From Streptomyces typhae (GTDB lineage: Bacteria; Actinomycetota; Actinomycetes; Streptomycetales; Streptomycetaceae), in assembly GCF_009755605.1 (NCBI RefSeq), contig NZ_WPNZ01000034.1, positions 1-64,000 on the forward strand: a stretch of 64,000 nt of DNA. The letters run 5' to 3'. This document shows positions 15,560 through 24,094 of the stretch, in pieces (the stretch's first letter is position 1; every line of letters starts with the position of its first letter). The notes under the pieces were generated by a model. That model saw only the letters and a program-made list of their open reading frames with translations. It had not been told where the DNA came from and did no database searches. Position numbers and translations under genes: made by a program.

Positions 15560-15599
15560 GTATCGGCGACATATCAAAAACCTCATACGCACCGGCAAC
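15560..15599 (+). promoter_or_regulatory. VanR-type promoter box of vanH (copy 1 of 3)
   Basis: A 40-nt block starting GTATCGGCGACATATC and ending CATACGCACCGGCAAC lies exactly 23 nt before the vanH start codon. The two GTAT/ATAT half-sites 11 bp apart resemble a direct-repeat response-regulator site overlapping the -35 position; CATACG is a candidate -10. Same block before murF and vanK. Confidence 0.85.
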
Positions 15600-15622
15600 A
15601 GCCTCTTTCCTTGAATGGAGGC

Positions 15623-16615
15623 ATGACCTACAGCGAACCAGTGGGAATCACCGCTTTCGGATGCGAGCGGGACGAGGCCGCACGGTTCCGGGAGTTGGCA
15701 CCCCGACGCGGAGTGACGCCGACGATCACAGAATCCGCGGTGTCGGAGGACACCGCTCGCCTCGCATCCGGAAACCGGTGCATCAGCGTCGGACACAAGA
15801 CCCGGATCACCCCGGCGACACTTCGTGCGCTGAGCCGAGTCGGCGTCTCCTACATTTCCACCAGGAGCATCGGGTACGACCACATCGACGTGGATTACGC
15901 GGATCGCGTCGGCATTTCCGTCGGGAACGTCCGCTACTCCCCCGACAGTGTCGCCGACTACACGGTGATGATGCTGCTGATGGCGGTACGCCACGCCAAG
16001 TCCACCGTCCGCCGCGCGGATAGCCACGACTACCGGCTGCACGACGTACGAGGGAAAGAGCTGCGCGACCTGACCGTCGGCGTGGTCGGAACGGGGCGTA
16101 TCGGCACGGCCGTCATGGAGCGGCTGCACGCCTTCGGATGCCGGATATTGGCGTACCGGAGTCGTGCCGACACGTTCGGCCGCCCCGGCGACGAGGACGA
16201 GGTGTCGCTCGACGAATTGCTGAGGTCGAGCGATGTCGTCACACTCCACGCGCCGCTCAACGCCGGGACCCACCATCTCCTCGACCGTGAGCGCATCCGG
16301 CGGATGAGACCCGGCGCGTTCGTGGTCAACACCGGGCGCGGTGGCCTCATCGACACGACCGCGCTGGTCGCGGCACTGGAGGACGGACACCTGGGCGGTG
16401 TCGCCCTCGACGTCGTCGAGGGCGAGGAAGGCGTTTTCTACGCCGACCGACGCAACGCACCCATCGACAGCAAGGCTCTGCTGCGGTTGCAGGAAATGCC
16501 GAACGCGCTCATCAGTCCGCACACCGCGTACTACACGGATCGTGCCCTGAGCGACACGGTCGAGAACTCGATCATCAATTGCCTCGAATTCGAAAGCAGG
16601 AATCAGCATGTCTAA
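15623..16615 (+). CDS. vanH: VanH D-lactate dehydrogenase
   Basis: A 330-residue D-2-hydroxyacid dehydrogenase that reduces pyruvate to D-lactate for D-Ala-D-Lac synthesis. The NAD-binding motif is GVVGTGRIGTAV, the catalytic Arg lies in STRSIGYDHID, the Glu in the LDVVEGEEGVFYADRR region, and the His in SPHTAYYTDRAL. GEEGVFYADRR is characteristic of VanH. The ATG at 15623 has ggagg 5 nt upstream. It overlaps vanA by 8 nt and is the first gene of the vanHAX operon. Confidence 0.96.
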   Translation: MTYSEPVGITAFGCERDEAARFRELAPRRGVTPTITESAVSEDTARLASGNRCISVGHKTRITPATLRALSRVGVSYISTRSIGYDHIDVDYADRVGISVGNVRYSPDSVADYTVMMLLMAVRHAKSTVRRADSHDYRLHDVRGKELRDLTVGVVGTGRIGTAVMERLHAFGCRILAYRSRADTFGRPGDEDEVSLDELLRSSDVVTLHAPLNAGTHHLLDRERIRRMRPGAFVVNTGRGGLIDTTALVAALEDGHLGGVALDVVEGEEGVFYADRRNAPIDSKALLRLQEMPNALISPHTAYYTDRALSDTVENSIINCLEFESRNQHV

Positions 16616-17675
16616 GACCAAGCTCCAGGTCGGGATCCTCTTCGGAGGCTGCTCGGAGGAGCACCCCATTTCCCTCAAGTCCGCGCAGGAGATCGCGCGG
16701 AACCTCGACGCGGACACGTACGAGCCGCATTTCATCGGGATCACGCGCGACGGTGCCTGGAAACTCTGCGAGGGCCCCGCCACGGACTGGGAGCAGCACG
16801 CACACCGTCCTGCCGTGCTGTCCCCGGACCGCGGCGTGCGCGGACTGCTCGTCCTCGATGAGGGGAAGTACGAGACGATCAGCCTGGATGTGGTGCTGCC
16901 CGTCCTGCACGGCAGGCTCGGCGAGGACGGTGCGATCCAGGGCCTGCTCGAACTGTCCGGAATTCCGTATGTGGGCTGCGACGTGCAGAGTTCCGCGCTG
17001 GGCATGGACAAGTCCCTCGCCTATCTCGTGGCCGCGAGCGCCGGTGTCGCCACACCGGAATTCCGGACGGTCGCGGCGGGCGAGGCCATGGACACCCGCC
17101 GGCTCACCTATCCCGTCTTCGTGAAGCCGGCCCGCTCGGGCTCGTCCTTCGGGGTCAGCAAGGTGGCGAACGCGGAAGAACTGGCGGCCGCACTGGATGT
17201 CGCCCGGCGGTACGACACGAAAGTCCTGGTCGAGGAGGCGGTCGTCGGCAGCGAGGTGGGATGCGCCGTCCTGGGCGCCGGAACGGACCTGACCGTGGGA
17301 GAAGTCGACCGTATCGCCCTCTCCCACGGATTCTTCCGGATCCATCAGGAGGACACCCCCGAGGCCGGCTCCGACAATTCGACACCCATCGTCCCCGCCG
17401 ACATAGCGCCGGAGTCCCGGGCCCGCGTCCAGGAGGCGGCCAAGGCCGTCTACCGCGCCCTGGGTTGCAGCGGACTCGCCCGCGTGGACCTGTTCCTCAA
17501 GGACGACGGACAGATCGTCCTCAACGAGATCAACACCTTCCCCGGCATGACCTCCTACAGCCGTTATCCGAGGATGATGGCCGCCGCCGGGATTCCGCTG
17601 TCCGAAGTGATCGACCGCCTGGTGACCGGAGCGCTCGCCCGGTCGCTGACTTCGACGGAGCACGCCGATGCGTAA
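16608..17675 (+). CDS. vanA: VanA D-alanine-D-lactate ligase
   Basis: A 355-residue ATP-grasp ligase that joins D-alanine to D-lactate, giving a peptidoglycan terminus to which vancomycin binds poorly. FGGCSEEHPISLKSA at the N-terminus, VFVKPARSGSSFGVSKV in the ATP-grasp centre, and LNEINTFPGMT near the C-terminus are family signatures; the omega-loop region (KYETISLDVVLPVLHG and beyond) is complete. It overlaps vanH by 8 nt and vanX by 8 nt, showing tight translational coupling. Confidence 0.96.
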   Translation: MSKTKLQVGILFGGCSEEHPISLKSAQEIARNLDADTYEPHFIGITRDGAWKLCEGPATDWEQHAHRPAVLSPDRGVRGLLVLDEGKYETISLDVVLPVLHGRLGEDGAIQGLLELSGIPYVGCDVQSSALGMDKSLAYLVAASAGVATPEFRTVAAGEAMDTRRLTYPVFVKPARSGSSFGVSKVANAEELAAALDVARRYDTKVLVEEAVVGSEVGCAVLGAGTDLTVGEVDRIALSHGFFRIHQEDTPEAGSDNSTPIVPADIAPESRARVQEAAKAVYRALGCSGLARVDLFLKDDGQIVLNEINTFPGMTSYSRYPRMMAAAGIPLSEVIDRLVTGALARSLTSTEHADA

Positions 17676-18291
17676 CGACTTCGTCTTCGTGGACGAGTAC
17701 ATGCCGGGGGTCCGCTGGGACGCCAAGTACGCCACGTGGGACAACTTCACCGGCAAGCCGGTCGCCGGATATCTGGCCAATCGCATCGTCGGCACCCGCG
17801 CCCTGTGTGCGGCCCTGCAGAGCGCACGCGAAGAGGCGGCCTCGTACGGATTCGGCCTGCTTCTCTGGGACGGCTACCGCCCGCAGCGCGCCGTGGACTC
17901 CTTCCGGCACTGGTCGCAGCAGCCGGAGGACGGCCGTACCAAGCAACGCCACTATCCCCGCATCGACCGGCCCGACATGTTCGAGCACGGATATGTGGCC
18001 GCCAAGTCGGGCCACAGCCGCGGCAGCACCGTAGACCTGACGCTGTATCACCTGGAGAGCGGTGAGCTCGCCGACATGGGCGGCGACCACGATCTGATGG
18101 ACTCGGTCTCGCACCACGGCGCGGAAGCAATCTCGCGGACCTCGGCGGACAACCGCGGACATCTTCGCCGCATCATGGAGAGCAGCGGATTCAGCTCCTA
18201 CGCCTGCGAATGGTGGCACTACACGCTCAAGGACGAGCCCTATCCGGACACCTACTTCGACTTTCCCATCACCCAGGTGAGTCTGGGGTGA
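17668..18291 (+). CDS. vanX: VanX D-alanyl-D-alanine dipeptidase
   Basis: A 207-residue zinc dipeptidase that removes normal D-Ala-D-Ala so that D-Ala-D-Lac dominates. The zinc ligands H116, D123 and H184 and the catalytic base E181 are all present (SGHSRGSTVD and EWWH) and fall at the same numbering as in enterococcal VanX; R71 is also present in GYRPQRA. It closes the vanHAX operon. Its stop codon lies in the first unit of a 23-bp array. Confidence 0.96.
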   Translation: MRNDFVFVDEYMPGVRWDAKYATWDNFTGKPVAGYLANRIVGTRALCAALQSAREEAASYGFGLLLWDGYRPQRAVDSFRHWSQQPEDGRTKQRHYPRIDRPDMFEHGYVAAKSGHSRGSTVDLTLYHLESGELADMGGDHDLMDSVSHHGAEAISRTSADNRGHLRRIMESSGFSSYACEWWHYTLKDEPYPDTYFDFPITQVSLG

Positions 18292-18350
18292 GGACGGACA
18301 CGGGCCTGGGGTGAGGACAGACATGGGCCTGGGGTGAGGACGGCGGGGTT
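18283..18350. repeat. Stop-codon-spanning 23-bp tandem array (vanX)
   Basis: Units at 18283, 18306 and 18329 begin CTGGGGTGAGGAC; the first carries the vanX stop codon TGA (18289-18291) and the others repeat it outside the gene. Confidence 0.95.
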
Positions 18351-18471
18351 CCGGCGGCCGGTCCGGGCCGAACCCGGACCGGCCCGGACCGGCCCTGTCA
18401 CTCGGCGTCCGGAGCCTCGGCCCGGCACCGGGTCCCGCGCGGCAAGGACAGCCACCCACCGTGGCCCACCG

Positions 18472-18511
18472 GTATCGCCGACGTATGAAGAACCGCATAC
18501 GGGCGGGCAAC
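18472..18511 (+). promoter_or_regulatory. VanR-type promoter box of murF (copy 2 of 3)
   Basis: Forty nucleotides starting GTATCGCCGACGTATG and ending CATACGGGCGGGCAAC, again exactly 23 nt before the start codon. It shares most positions with the vanH and vanK boxes. Confidence 0.85.
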
Positions 18512-18534
18512 GCGTCGCCGCGTTGACTGAAGCC

Positions 18535-19950
18535 ATGACTCAGAGCCAGCCGCCCCTCACCTCGCTCCCCCGCCAACTCACCTCGCTACCCCGGCACCTC
18601 GCCTCGCTCCCCCTCCCGCACCCCCTGTCCCTCGCCGAGATCGCCGCGCTCGTCGGCGGCCGGGTCGCGGGCGACGCCCGTGTAAGTGTGAGTGCGCCGG
18701 CCGTTCTCGACAGTCGGCACGGCGAACCGGGCGGTCTTTTCGTCGCCATGGCCGGTGAGCATGTCGACGGCCACGACTACGCCGACCGCACCCGTGCGAC
18801 CGCCGTGCTCGGCTCACGGGCGACGGCGCTCCCCACCGTGGTCGTCGACGATGTACCGGCCGCTCTCCAGACACTCGCCGCCCACTCCGTGGCCCGGCTG
18901 CGCGAGCGGTTGACCGTCCTCGCGGTGACGGGCTCGCAGGGCAAGACCAGCACCAAGGACCTGCTGTCCGCGGTCCTTTCGAGCGCCGGGGCGACCGTGG
19001 CCACGCACGGTTCGTACAACAACGAGCTCGGCGTGCCCCTGACCATGCTGCGTGCCGACCCGCGCACCCGCTTCCTCGCCCTCGAAATGGGCGCCCGTCA
19101 CATCGGCGACATCGCGCACCTCACCGGCCTGGTCGCACCCGACGTCGCGATCGTGCTCAACGTCGGGCAGGCCCACATCGGGGAGTTCGGCTCCCGCGCG
19201 GCCATCGCACGGACCAAGGGCGAACTCGTCCAAGGCCTCGCACCCGGCGGCACGGCGATCCTCAACGCCGACGACCCCCGCGTCGTAGCGATGCGCGCGC
19301 TGACCGACGGCCCGGTCCTCACCTTCGGTCGCGCCCGACATGCCGACGTGCGTGTCCAGGACCTGGTCCTCGACCGCCTGGGCCGGGCGACCTTCACCCT
19401 GCGCGCCACCGGCGCATCGGCCCGCGTCGCGCTGCCCGTGGCAGGCGCCCACCAGGCACTCAACGCGGCAGCCGCCGCCGCGGCGGGGCTCGCGGCCGGC
19501 GTTCCGCTGCTCACCTCGGCAGTGGCTCTCAGCACCGCCTCACTGTCCAGGTGGCGCATGGAGCTCCGCACCCTGCCCTGCGGCGCGACCCTGCTCGACG
19601 ACACCTACAACGCCAACCCCGACTCCACCCGCGCCGCCCTGGACGCCCTCGCAGCCGTCGCGGGCCGCCGCCGTATCGCCGTACTCGGCTCCATGCTGGA
19701 GCTCGGCGCCGACAGCGAGGCCGAGCACCGAGCGGTGGGCGCGTACGCGGCCGCGCGCGCCGACCTGGTGGCCGTCATCGGTGAAACCGCCCGCCCCGCC
19801 GCCGACGCGGCGGGAGACCGGGCGGTCGCGTTCACCGACAACCGAGCGGCGGTCGCCTGGCTGCGCGGGATCGTCACCGGCGGCGACATCGTCCTCGTCA
19901 AGGCGTCGCGCGGCGCCCGCCTCGACGAGGTGGCCGCCGCGCTCGGGTGA
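18535..19950 (+). CDS. murF: UDP-MurNAc-tripeptide D-Ala-D-X ligase, van-associated MurF
   Basis: A 471-residue Mur ligase. The ATP motif TGSQGKTSTKD is at about 132-142, with HGSYNNELGVPLTML, LEMGARHIGDIAHLT and LDDTYNANPDS as in MurF. Such extra MurF copies occur beside vanHAX in some actinomycetes and are thought to accept D-Ala-D-Lac. The first 30 residues are an extension of three seven-residue repeats (LTSLPR-type) not found in housekeeping MurF, encoded by a 21-bp array; the catalytic protein starts at about residue 32. It has its own VanR-type promoter and is convergent with vanK. Confidence 0.95.
   Translation: MTQSQPPLTSLPRQLTSLPRHLASLPLPHPLSLAEIAALVGGRVAGDARVSVSAPAVLDSRHGEPGGLFVAMAGEHVDGHDYADRTRATAVLGSRATALPTVVVDDVPAALQTLAAHSVARLRERLTVLAVTGSQGKTSTKDLLSAVLSSAGATVATHGSYNNELGVPLTMLRADPRTRFLALEMGARHIGDIAHLTGLVAPDVAIVLNVGQAHIGEFGSRAAIARTKGELVQGLAPGGTAILNADDPRVVAMRALTDGPVLTFGRARHADVRVQDLVLDRLGRATFTLRATGASARVALPVAGAHQALNAAAAAAAGLAAGVPLLTSAVALSTASLSRWRMELRTLPCGATLLDDTYNANPDSTRAALDALAAVAGRRRIAVLGSMLELGADSEAEHRAVGAYAAARADLVAVIGETARPAADAAGDRAVAFTDNRAAVAWLRGIVTGGDIVLVKASRGARLDEVAAALG
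18556..18618 (+). repeat. 21-bp tandem array at the 5' end of murF
   Basis: Three 21-bp units (18556, 18577, 18598) encode LTSLPRQ, LTSLPRH and LASLPLP immediately after codon 7. Confidence 0.95.
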
Positions 19951-19966
19951 CCGTGCGGCGCCGGAC

Positions 19967-20040
19967 TCGGCGCCCGCACCGCCGTGTGTGCGGTCAGCGC
20001 CCGCACCGACGTGTGTTGCGGTCAGCGCCCGCGCCGCCGC
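19967..20040. repeat. Stop-codon-spanning ~28-bp tandem array (vanK)
   Basis: Units starting at about 19967, 19994 and 20022 share TCAGCGCCCGCACCG (first copy TCG). The third unit contains the complement of the vanK stop codon (20022-20024) and its last codons. It fills the gap between convergent murF and vanK. Confidence 0.85.
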
Positions 20041-21185
20041 ATGTACAGGTCGAAGGCGCGGTAGACCAGCGGCCGCAGCGGCAGGTCCCACTCCCCCACG
20101 TACCGCACCGCCCTGCCGCCGGTGCCGACCTTGAACCGGATCAGGCCCACCTGCGGATCGGCGGCGTCGAGTGTCGGCGTGATGCCCCTCAGGTCGTACA
20201 CGTCGCAGCCCGCCGCCAGGGAGTCGCGGATCATGGCCCACTGGCACGCGTTGGAGCCGCGCACCTCGCGCTTGGCGGTCGAGGAGGCGCCGTACACGTA
20301 CCAGGCGTGCGTGCCCACCCGCACCAGGATCGTGGCGGCCACCAAATCGCCCTCGTGGCGCGCCAGATAGAGCACGATCCGCCCGGGGTCCTCGGCGCTC
20401 AGCTCCGCGAACATTGTCTCGAAGTACGCAGGCGGTCGCGGTGTGAACCCGTCACGGGCGGCGGTGTGCACATAGAGCTCGTGGAACGCAGCGAGGTCCG
20501 ACGCGGCACCGACCGTCACCTCCACCCCCGCCTTCGCCGCTTTCTTGATGTTGCGCCGCCACTGCTGGTTCATGGCCTTCAGGACGTCGTCCTCGGACCT
20601 TCCCGCGAGGGGCACCTCGTACGTGAACTGCGGCTGCCCGGCGCCGAACCCGTCCTCAGGGCTCTGCGGGACCCACCCCGCCGCCCGGAGCCGTCGGCTC
20701 ACCTCGATACCGACGGGTTCGACGTGACCCCCGGGAAGTCCGGTGAGCCGCCGCACGCCCGGATCGGCCACGCCGTCCTTGACCTGCGCCGCGTCCCAGG
20801 TGTGCGTCCGCACCGGCGGGCACAGCCGGATCGCGAACGCGCCGCGGGCCTTCAGATGGGCCGCGAGCGGGTCGAGCCACGCACCGATGTTCCCGGACCA
20901 TCCGGACCAGTCGATGTCGGGCCCCCACGGCAGATACGCGAGCGTGAACCGCGCAAGCCCCGGCACCGGCCGGTGCAGGACCAGTCCCGCCCCCACCAGC
21001 CGCCCTCCGGCGAACCATCCGAGCGACTCACTGCCCCACTCCGTCTTCACCCGCCCCCACGCCGGGGTCTGCGCGAAGTTCACCGACCGCCGCTCCCGTA
21101 CGAAGGCCAGATGCTCGGCGTCGCTGATCGGCGCGACGGTCGGTGTCGCGGGCAGGGACGTGGGTGCGAGTTCGTGGTAGGACAT
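20022..21185 (-). CDS. vanK: VanK FemABX-type aminoacyltransferase
   Basis: A 387-residue protein of the FemX/FemAB family with two GNAT-like lobes. VNFAQTPAWGRVKTEWG opens the first lobe, MNQQWRRNIKKAAKAGVEV and HAWYVYGASSTAKREVRGSNACQW mark the second. In S. coelicolor VanK adds the Gly branch to Lipid II ending in D-Lac, and is essential when vancomycin is present because the housekeeping FemX cannot use that precursor. The ATG at 21185 lies 23 nt from the third VanR-type box, so it belongs to the van regulon. It faces murF convergently. Confidence 0.92.
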   Translation of the reverse strand: MSYHELAPTSLPATPTVAPISDAEHLAFVRERRSVNFAQTPAWGRVKTEWGSESLGWFAGGRLVGAGLVLHRPVPGLARFTLAYLPWGPDIDWSGWSGNIGAWLDPLAAHLKARGAFAIRLCPPVRTHTWDAAQVKDGVADPGVRRLTGLPGGHVEPVGIEVSRRLRAAGWVPQSPEDGFGAGQPQFTYEVPLAGRSEDDVLKAMNQQWRRNIKKAAKAGVEVTVGAASDLAAFHELYVHTAARDGFTPRPPAYFETMFAELSAEDPGRIVLYLARHEGDLVAATILVRVGTHAWYVYGASSTAKREVRGSNACQWAMIRDSLAAGCDVYDLRGITPTLDAADPQVGLIRFKVGTGGRAVRYVGEWDLPLRPLVYRAFDLYMRRRGR

Positions 21186-21208
21186 GGCGCCAGCCAAGTC
21201 GGCGCTGT

Positions 21209-21248
21209 GTTGCCGACGCGTATCCGCTTTTCGATACGTCGGGCATAC
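21209..21248 (-). promoter_or_regulatory. VanR-type promoter box of vanK (copy 3 of 3)
   Basis: Read on the minus strand the 40-nt block starts GTATGCCCGACGTATC and ends GGATACGCGTCGGCAAC. It ends 23 nt before the vanK start, the same spacing as at vanH and murF. Confidence 0.85.
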
Positions 21249-21309
21249 GCGCCGCCGCGCGCCGCTCGGGTGCGCGGCGGCGCGCGCGCACGAAGCCGTG
21301 CCCGTCGGT

Positions 21310-22842
21310 CTACAGCGAGTCGATGTCGATCGCCTCGGCCAGCGCGCGGTAGCCGGCATCGCTCAGGTGCAGGTGGTCCCCGCTGTCGTACGCCGGGACG
21401 AGCCGGTCCGGGTCGGCGGGGTCGGCCAGCGCCCGGTCCAGGTCGACGACCCGGTCGTACGCGCCGGAGGTGCGTATCCACTCGTTGAGCGCGTCCCGCT
21501 TGACCTCGCCGCGCTCGCTGAAGTACATGGCGCCCCTGAAGGGGGTGAGGGTCGCGCCGACGACCTTGAGGCCCTTCGCGCGGGCCTGCCGGACGATGTC
21601 GCGGTGGGCGGCGACGAGTTGCTCGACGGACACGTCCGGCACCTGGCTGCCCGGGATCTCGCTCAGGCCGACGTCGTTGACGCCCTCCAGCACGACGACG
21701 GTGCTCACGCCCGCCTCGGTGAGCACGTCCTTCTTGAAACGGTCGACGCCGCTCTCGCCCGTGCCCACCGTACCGAAGGTGATCATGTTGCCGCTGATCC
21801 CGTGGTTGAGGACGCTCCGCGGCCGTCCCTCACGGGCGTACCGCTCCGCCAATTCGTCCGGATAGCGATTGTCGGCGTCGACGGTGGAGGCGAGTCCGTC
21901 GGTGATCGAGTCCCCGAACGTCACCACCCCGTCCCTGCGTCCCACCGGGCCGCCCCTCACCTCGACGCCCGCGACGTAGTACCAGGACACGGAGGTGTCG
22001 GTGAACGCCTCGCCGCTCTCGTCGGACCGCAGGTCGCCCGCCGCCCGGTAACTCGTGGCCGAGGCCGACATGTGGTAGGTAGCCGGGCCGGTCGGCTCGG
22101 CCAGGTACAGCGTGAGGGTCAGCGACTCCAGCGGCTTGACCCGCATCCGCAGGGCGTCGCTGAACACGTCGGCACCGGCCAGGATGGTCACCGCCTTCTC
22201 CTCGCCGAAGGTCAGGGCCCGGCTGGTGCCCTTGCGCACCGCCGCGCCCTTGGCCGTCCGCCCGACCGTGGCCCCGGCCACGCGCAACGGGGTGGAGCCG
22301 TAGCGGTTGGAGAGCTTGAAGCGGGCGGCCGTGCCCCCGATGCTCACCCGTACGACCTGACGCAACGACTGCTGCTTGAAGCCCTCCCGGGACCAGTTGG
22401 GGAAGAGGGTCAGGCTCGGTGGCTGCACGGACGCCGCCCAGGTGCCCCGCCACCCCTTGCTGTCGCGCTCTCTGTCGTGACCGCTTTGCGCTGCGTCGCG
22501 CCGCTGTTCGGCGGTGGCCGGTGCCCTGCCGGTGTCCGGCGTCCCGCCGACATTCGCTGCCGTGCCGACATTCGCCGCCGTCCCGACGACGGTTGTCCCG
22601 CTTTTGGTGGTCGCCTTCGTGGCCGGTGCGTCGGCGTGGGCGGCCGGTAGCGGTAACAGGGGTGCGGCGAGCAATGCCGCCGCGGCCACGAACATCGTCA
22701 ACGGGCGGGCCGCCGTCCGGGGCCTCCGGTGCGCCGGGCTGGTCCGCCGCCACCTGGGCAGATCCTTCCCGCTGTGTGGTGCGCCGGGGGCCGCGGGCCC
22801 CGTGTCCCGGTTCGGCGACGTGCTGTGTGTCCGGTCGCTCAT
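21310..22842 (-). CDS. Secreted SGNH/GDSL-type hydrolase
   Basis: A 510-residue protein; the ATG at 22842 is preceded by aaggga. A twin-Arg-less signal segment (hydrophobic stretch MFVAAAALLAAPLLPLPAAHA) lies unusually far in, at residues 50-70. After a linker containing a short VGTAAN repeat, a beta-rich N-domain (155-290) precedes the hydrolase domain: FGDSITDG near 309-316 with nucleophile Ser312, GISGNM, LEGVNDVG and the terminal DHLHLSDAGY with catalytic Asp and His. Such enzymes deacylate polysaccharides or lipids outside the cell. It is monocistronic; the heptamer array lies upstream. Confidence 0.88.
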   Translation of the reverse strand: MSDRTHSTSPNRDTGPAAPGAPHSGKDLPRWRRTSPAHRRPRTAARPLTMFVAAAALLAAPLLPLPAAHADAPATKATTKSGTTVVGTAANVGTAANVGGTPDTGRAPATAEQRRDAAQSGHDRERDSKGWRGTWAASVQPPSLTLFPNWSREGFKQQSLRQVVRVSIGGTAARFKLSNRYGSTPLRVAGATVGRTAKGAAVRKGTSRALTFGEEKAVTILAGADVFSDALRMRVKPLESLTLTLYLAEPTGPATYHMSASATSYRAAGDLRSDESGEAFTDTSVSWYYVAGVEVRGGPVGRRDGVVTFGDSITDGLASTVDADNRYPDELAERYAREGRPRSVLNHGISGNMITFGTVGTGESGVDRFKKDVLTEAGVSTVVVLEGVNDVGLSEIPGSQVPDVSVEQLVAAHRDIVRQARAKGLKVVGATLTPFRGAMYFSERGEVKRDALNEWIRTSGAYDRVVDLDRALADPADPDRLVPAYDSGDHLHLSDAGYRALAEAIDIDSL

Positions 22843-23548
22843 CGGTCGTCCCTTCGCCTTGTCGTCGGCTGCGCGTTGGTTCGTAGCGGTGGTGTCTCTC
22901 GCTCTCTCAGGTGGGCGCTCGTTCTCTCGTCGCCCGGTCCGTGCACGTCGTGCGGCGGGTGCCGTGCTGGTGCGGCTCGCGCCGTGCACCGCCGGACGTG
23001 CGACGTGCGACGTGCTGTATGCGACGTGCGACGTGCTGTATGCGACGTGCGACGTGCGACGTGCTGTATGCGACGTGCGACGTGCTGTATGCGACGTGCT
23101 GCGTTCGACGTGCTACGCGTGCTGCGTGCTGCGTGTCGGGCCTGATCCCACGCGTCGCACACGCACCAGGTCCCGCACGCGGCCCCATGAGCCGTGTGAT
23201 CGACTCAGGCTCCTCCCTTCGTTGCCGCCCCGGTCCCCTCATGAACCGAACGCCGCACCGGGAGTGCCCACGTACTACGTCACCACCTTCCGTACCGGCA
23301 CGTCCATGTGGCCGACGCGGGGGCGAGTCGGTAATCGGCCACTGCGGACGGCGGCAGGTGCTCGCCTCCCCATCGGCGACCGCGTCCGCCGCACCAACTG
23401 CTCCGCGTCCGCCGTGCGGTCCCGGATTTCGACCCAGTGCGTACGGGGCGCGTCGTCCGGTGTCTGCGGTGCTGGTTCCGCGCGACCTGCGCCAGGTCCC
23501 GCGCGTGGCATGGCGGGACCTGGCTGTCTCGCGCCCCGGGGCTCCGGT
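22843..23548. other. 700-bp gene-free interval with a heptamer array
   Basis: Apart from the 7-mer array at 23000-23132 this interval shows no gene with convincing coding bias on either strand. It must contain the SGNH hydrolase promoter; no boxes could be assigned. Confidence 0.6.
23000..23132. repeat. Heptanucleotide array, about 19 units of two alternating types
   Basis: Perfect GCGACGT and GCTGTAT 7-mers alternate in a 2:1 higher-order pattern (two GCGACGT, one GCTGTAT, repeated, with one extra GCGACGT), then decay through GCTGCGT and TCGACGT to two GTGCTGC units. Confidence 0.95.
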
Positions 23549-24094
23549 TCAGCTCGGGGTCTTGGTGACCGTCTGGAAGGCGCGTCGGGAGAAGACCATG
23601 GGGTCGGCACCGGGGCGTTGGACGCGGGCGTCCGTCACCGTGCCGATGACCAAGGTGTGATCGGCCACGGTGACTCGCCGTTGCAGGTGGCAGTCGAGTA
23701 CGGCGAGGCTCTGGGTGAGGACCGGGGTGCCGGTCACCGGCGACGGCCGCCACGGCGCCTGGAGGAAGGGATCCTCATCGGGGTGCGAGCGGGCGAACAG
23801 CAGGGCGAGTTCTGTCTGGTCGGCGGCGAGGATGTTGACGGTGAAGGCCGTGGCGGCCCGCAGAAGTCCGTGCGTGACGGTGTCACGGTGGACGGCGGCG
23901 AGAGCCGTGGGTGGGTGCAGCGAGACCGACATGACCGCGTTCGCGGTCATCCCGTGCGGGCCCGCGGGACCGGTCGTGGTCAGGACGGTGACACCGGTCG
24001 GGAAGTGACGCATGACGTCGCGGAAGCCCTCCCCCGAGGCGTGCCGCACCGGCGGGGCGATGCCGCACCCGGCGGGCCCTGCGGACCCGGTCAC
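23549..24094 (-). CDS. Flavin reductase domain protein (two-component monooxygenase partner)
   Basis: A 181-residue flavin reductase. The FMN-binding core is FRDVMRHFPTGVTVLTTTGPAG, then GMTANAVMSVSLHPP and FTVNILAADQTELALLFA, all typical of the HpaC/ActVB fold. It would supply reduced flavin to a monooxygenase. The GTG start at 24094 overlaps the stop of the luciferase-like gene by 4 nt, so the two are translationally coupled and probably form an oxygenase-reductase pair. Confidence 0.9.
   Translation of the reverse strand: MTGSAGPAGCGIAPPVRHASGEGFRDVMRHFPTGVTVLTTTGPAGPHGMTANAVMSVSLHPPTALAAVHRDTVTHGLLRAATAFTVNILAADQTELALLFARSHPDEDPFLQAPWRPSPVTGTPVLTQSLAVLDCHLQRRVTVADHTLVIGTVTDARVQRPGADPMVFSRRAFQTVTKTPS

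Noticed and set aside
23000..23132. CRISPR array
   Set aside because: Repeats are directly adjacent 7-mers without spacers, and no cas genes are present.
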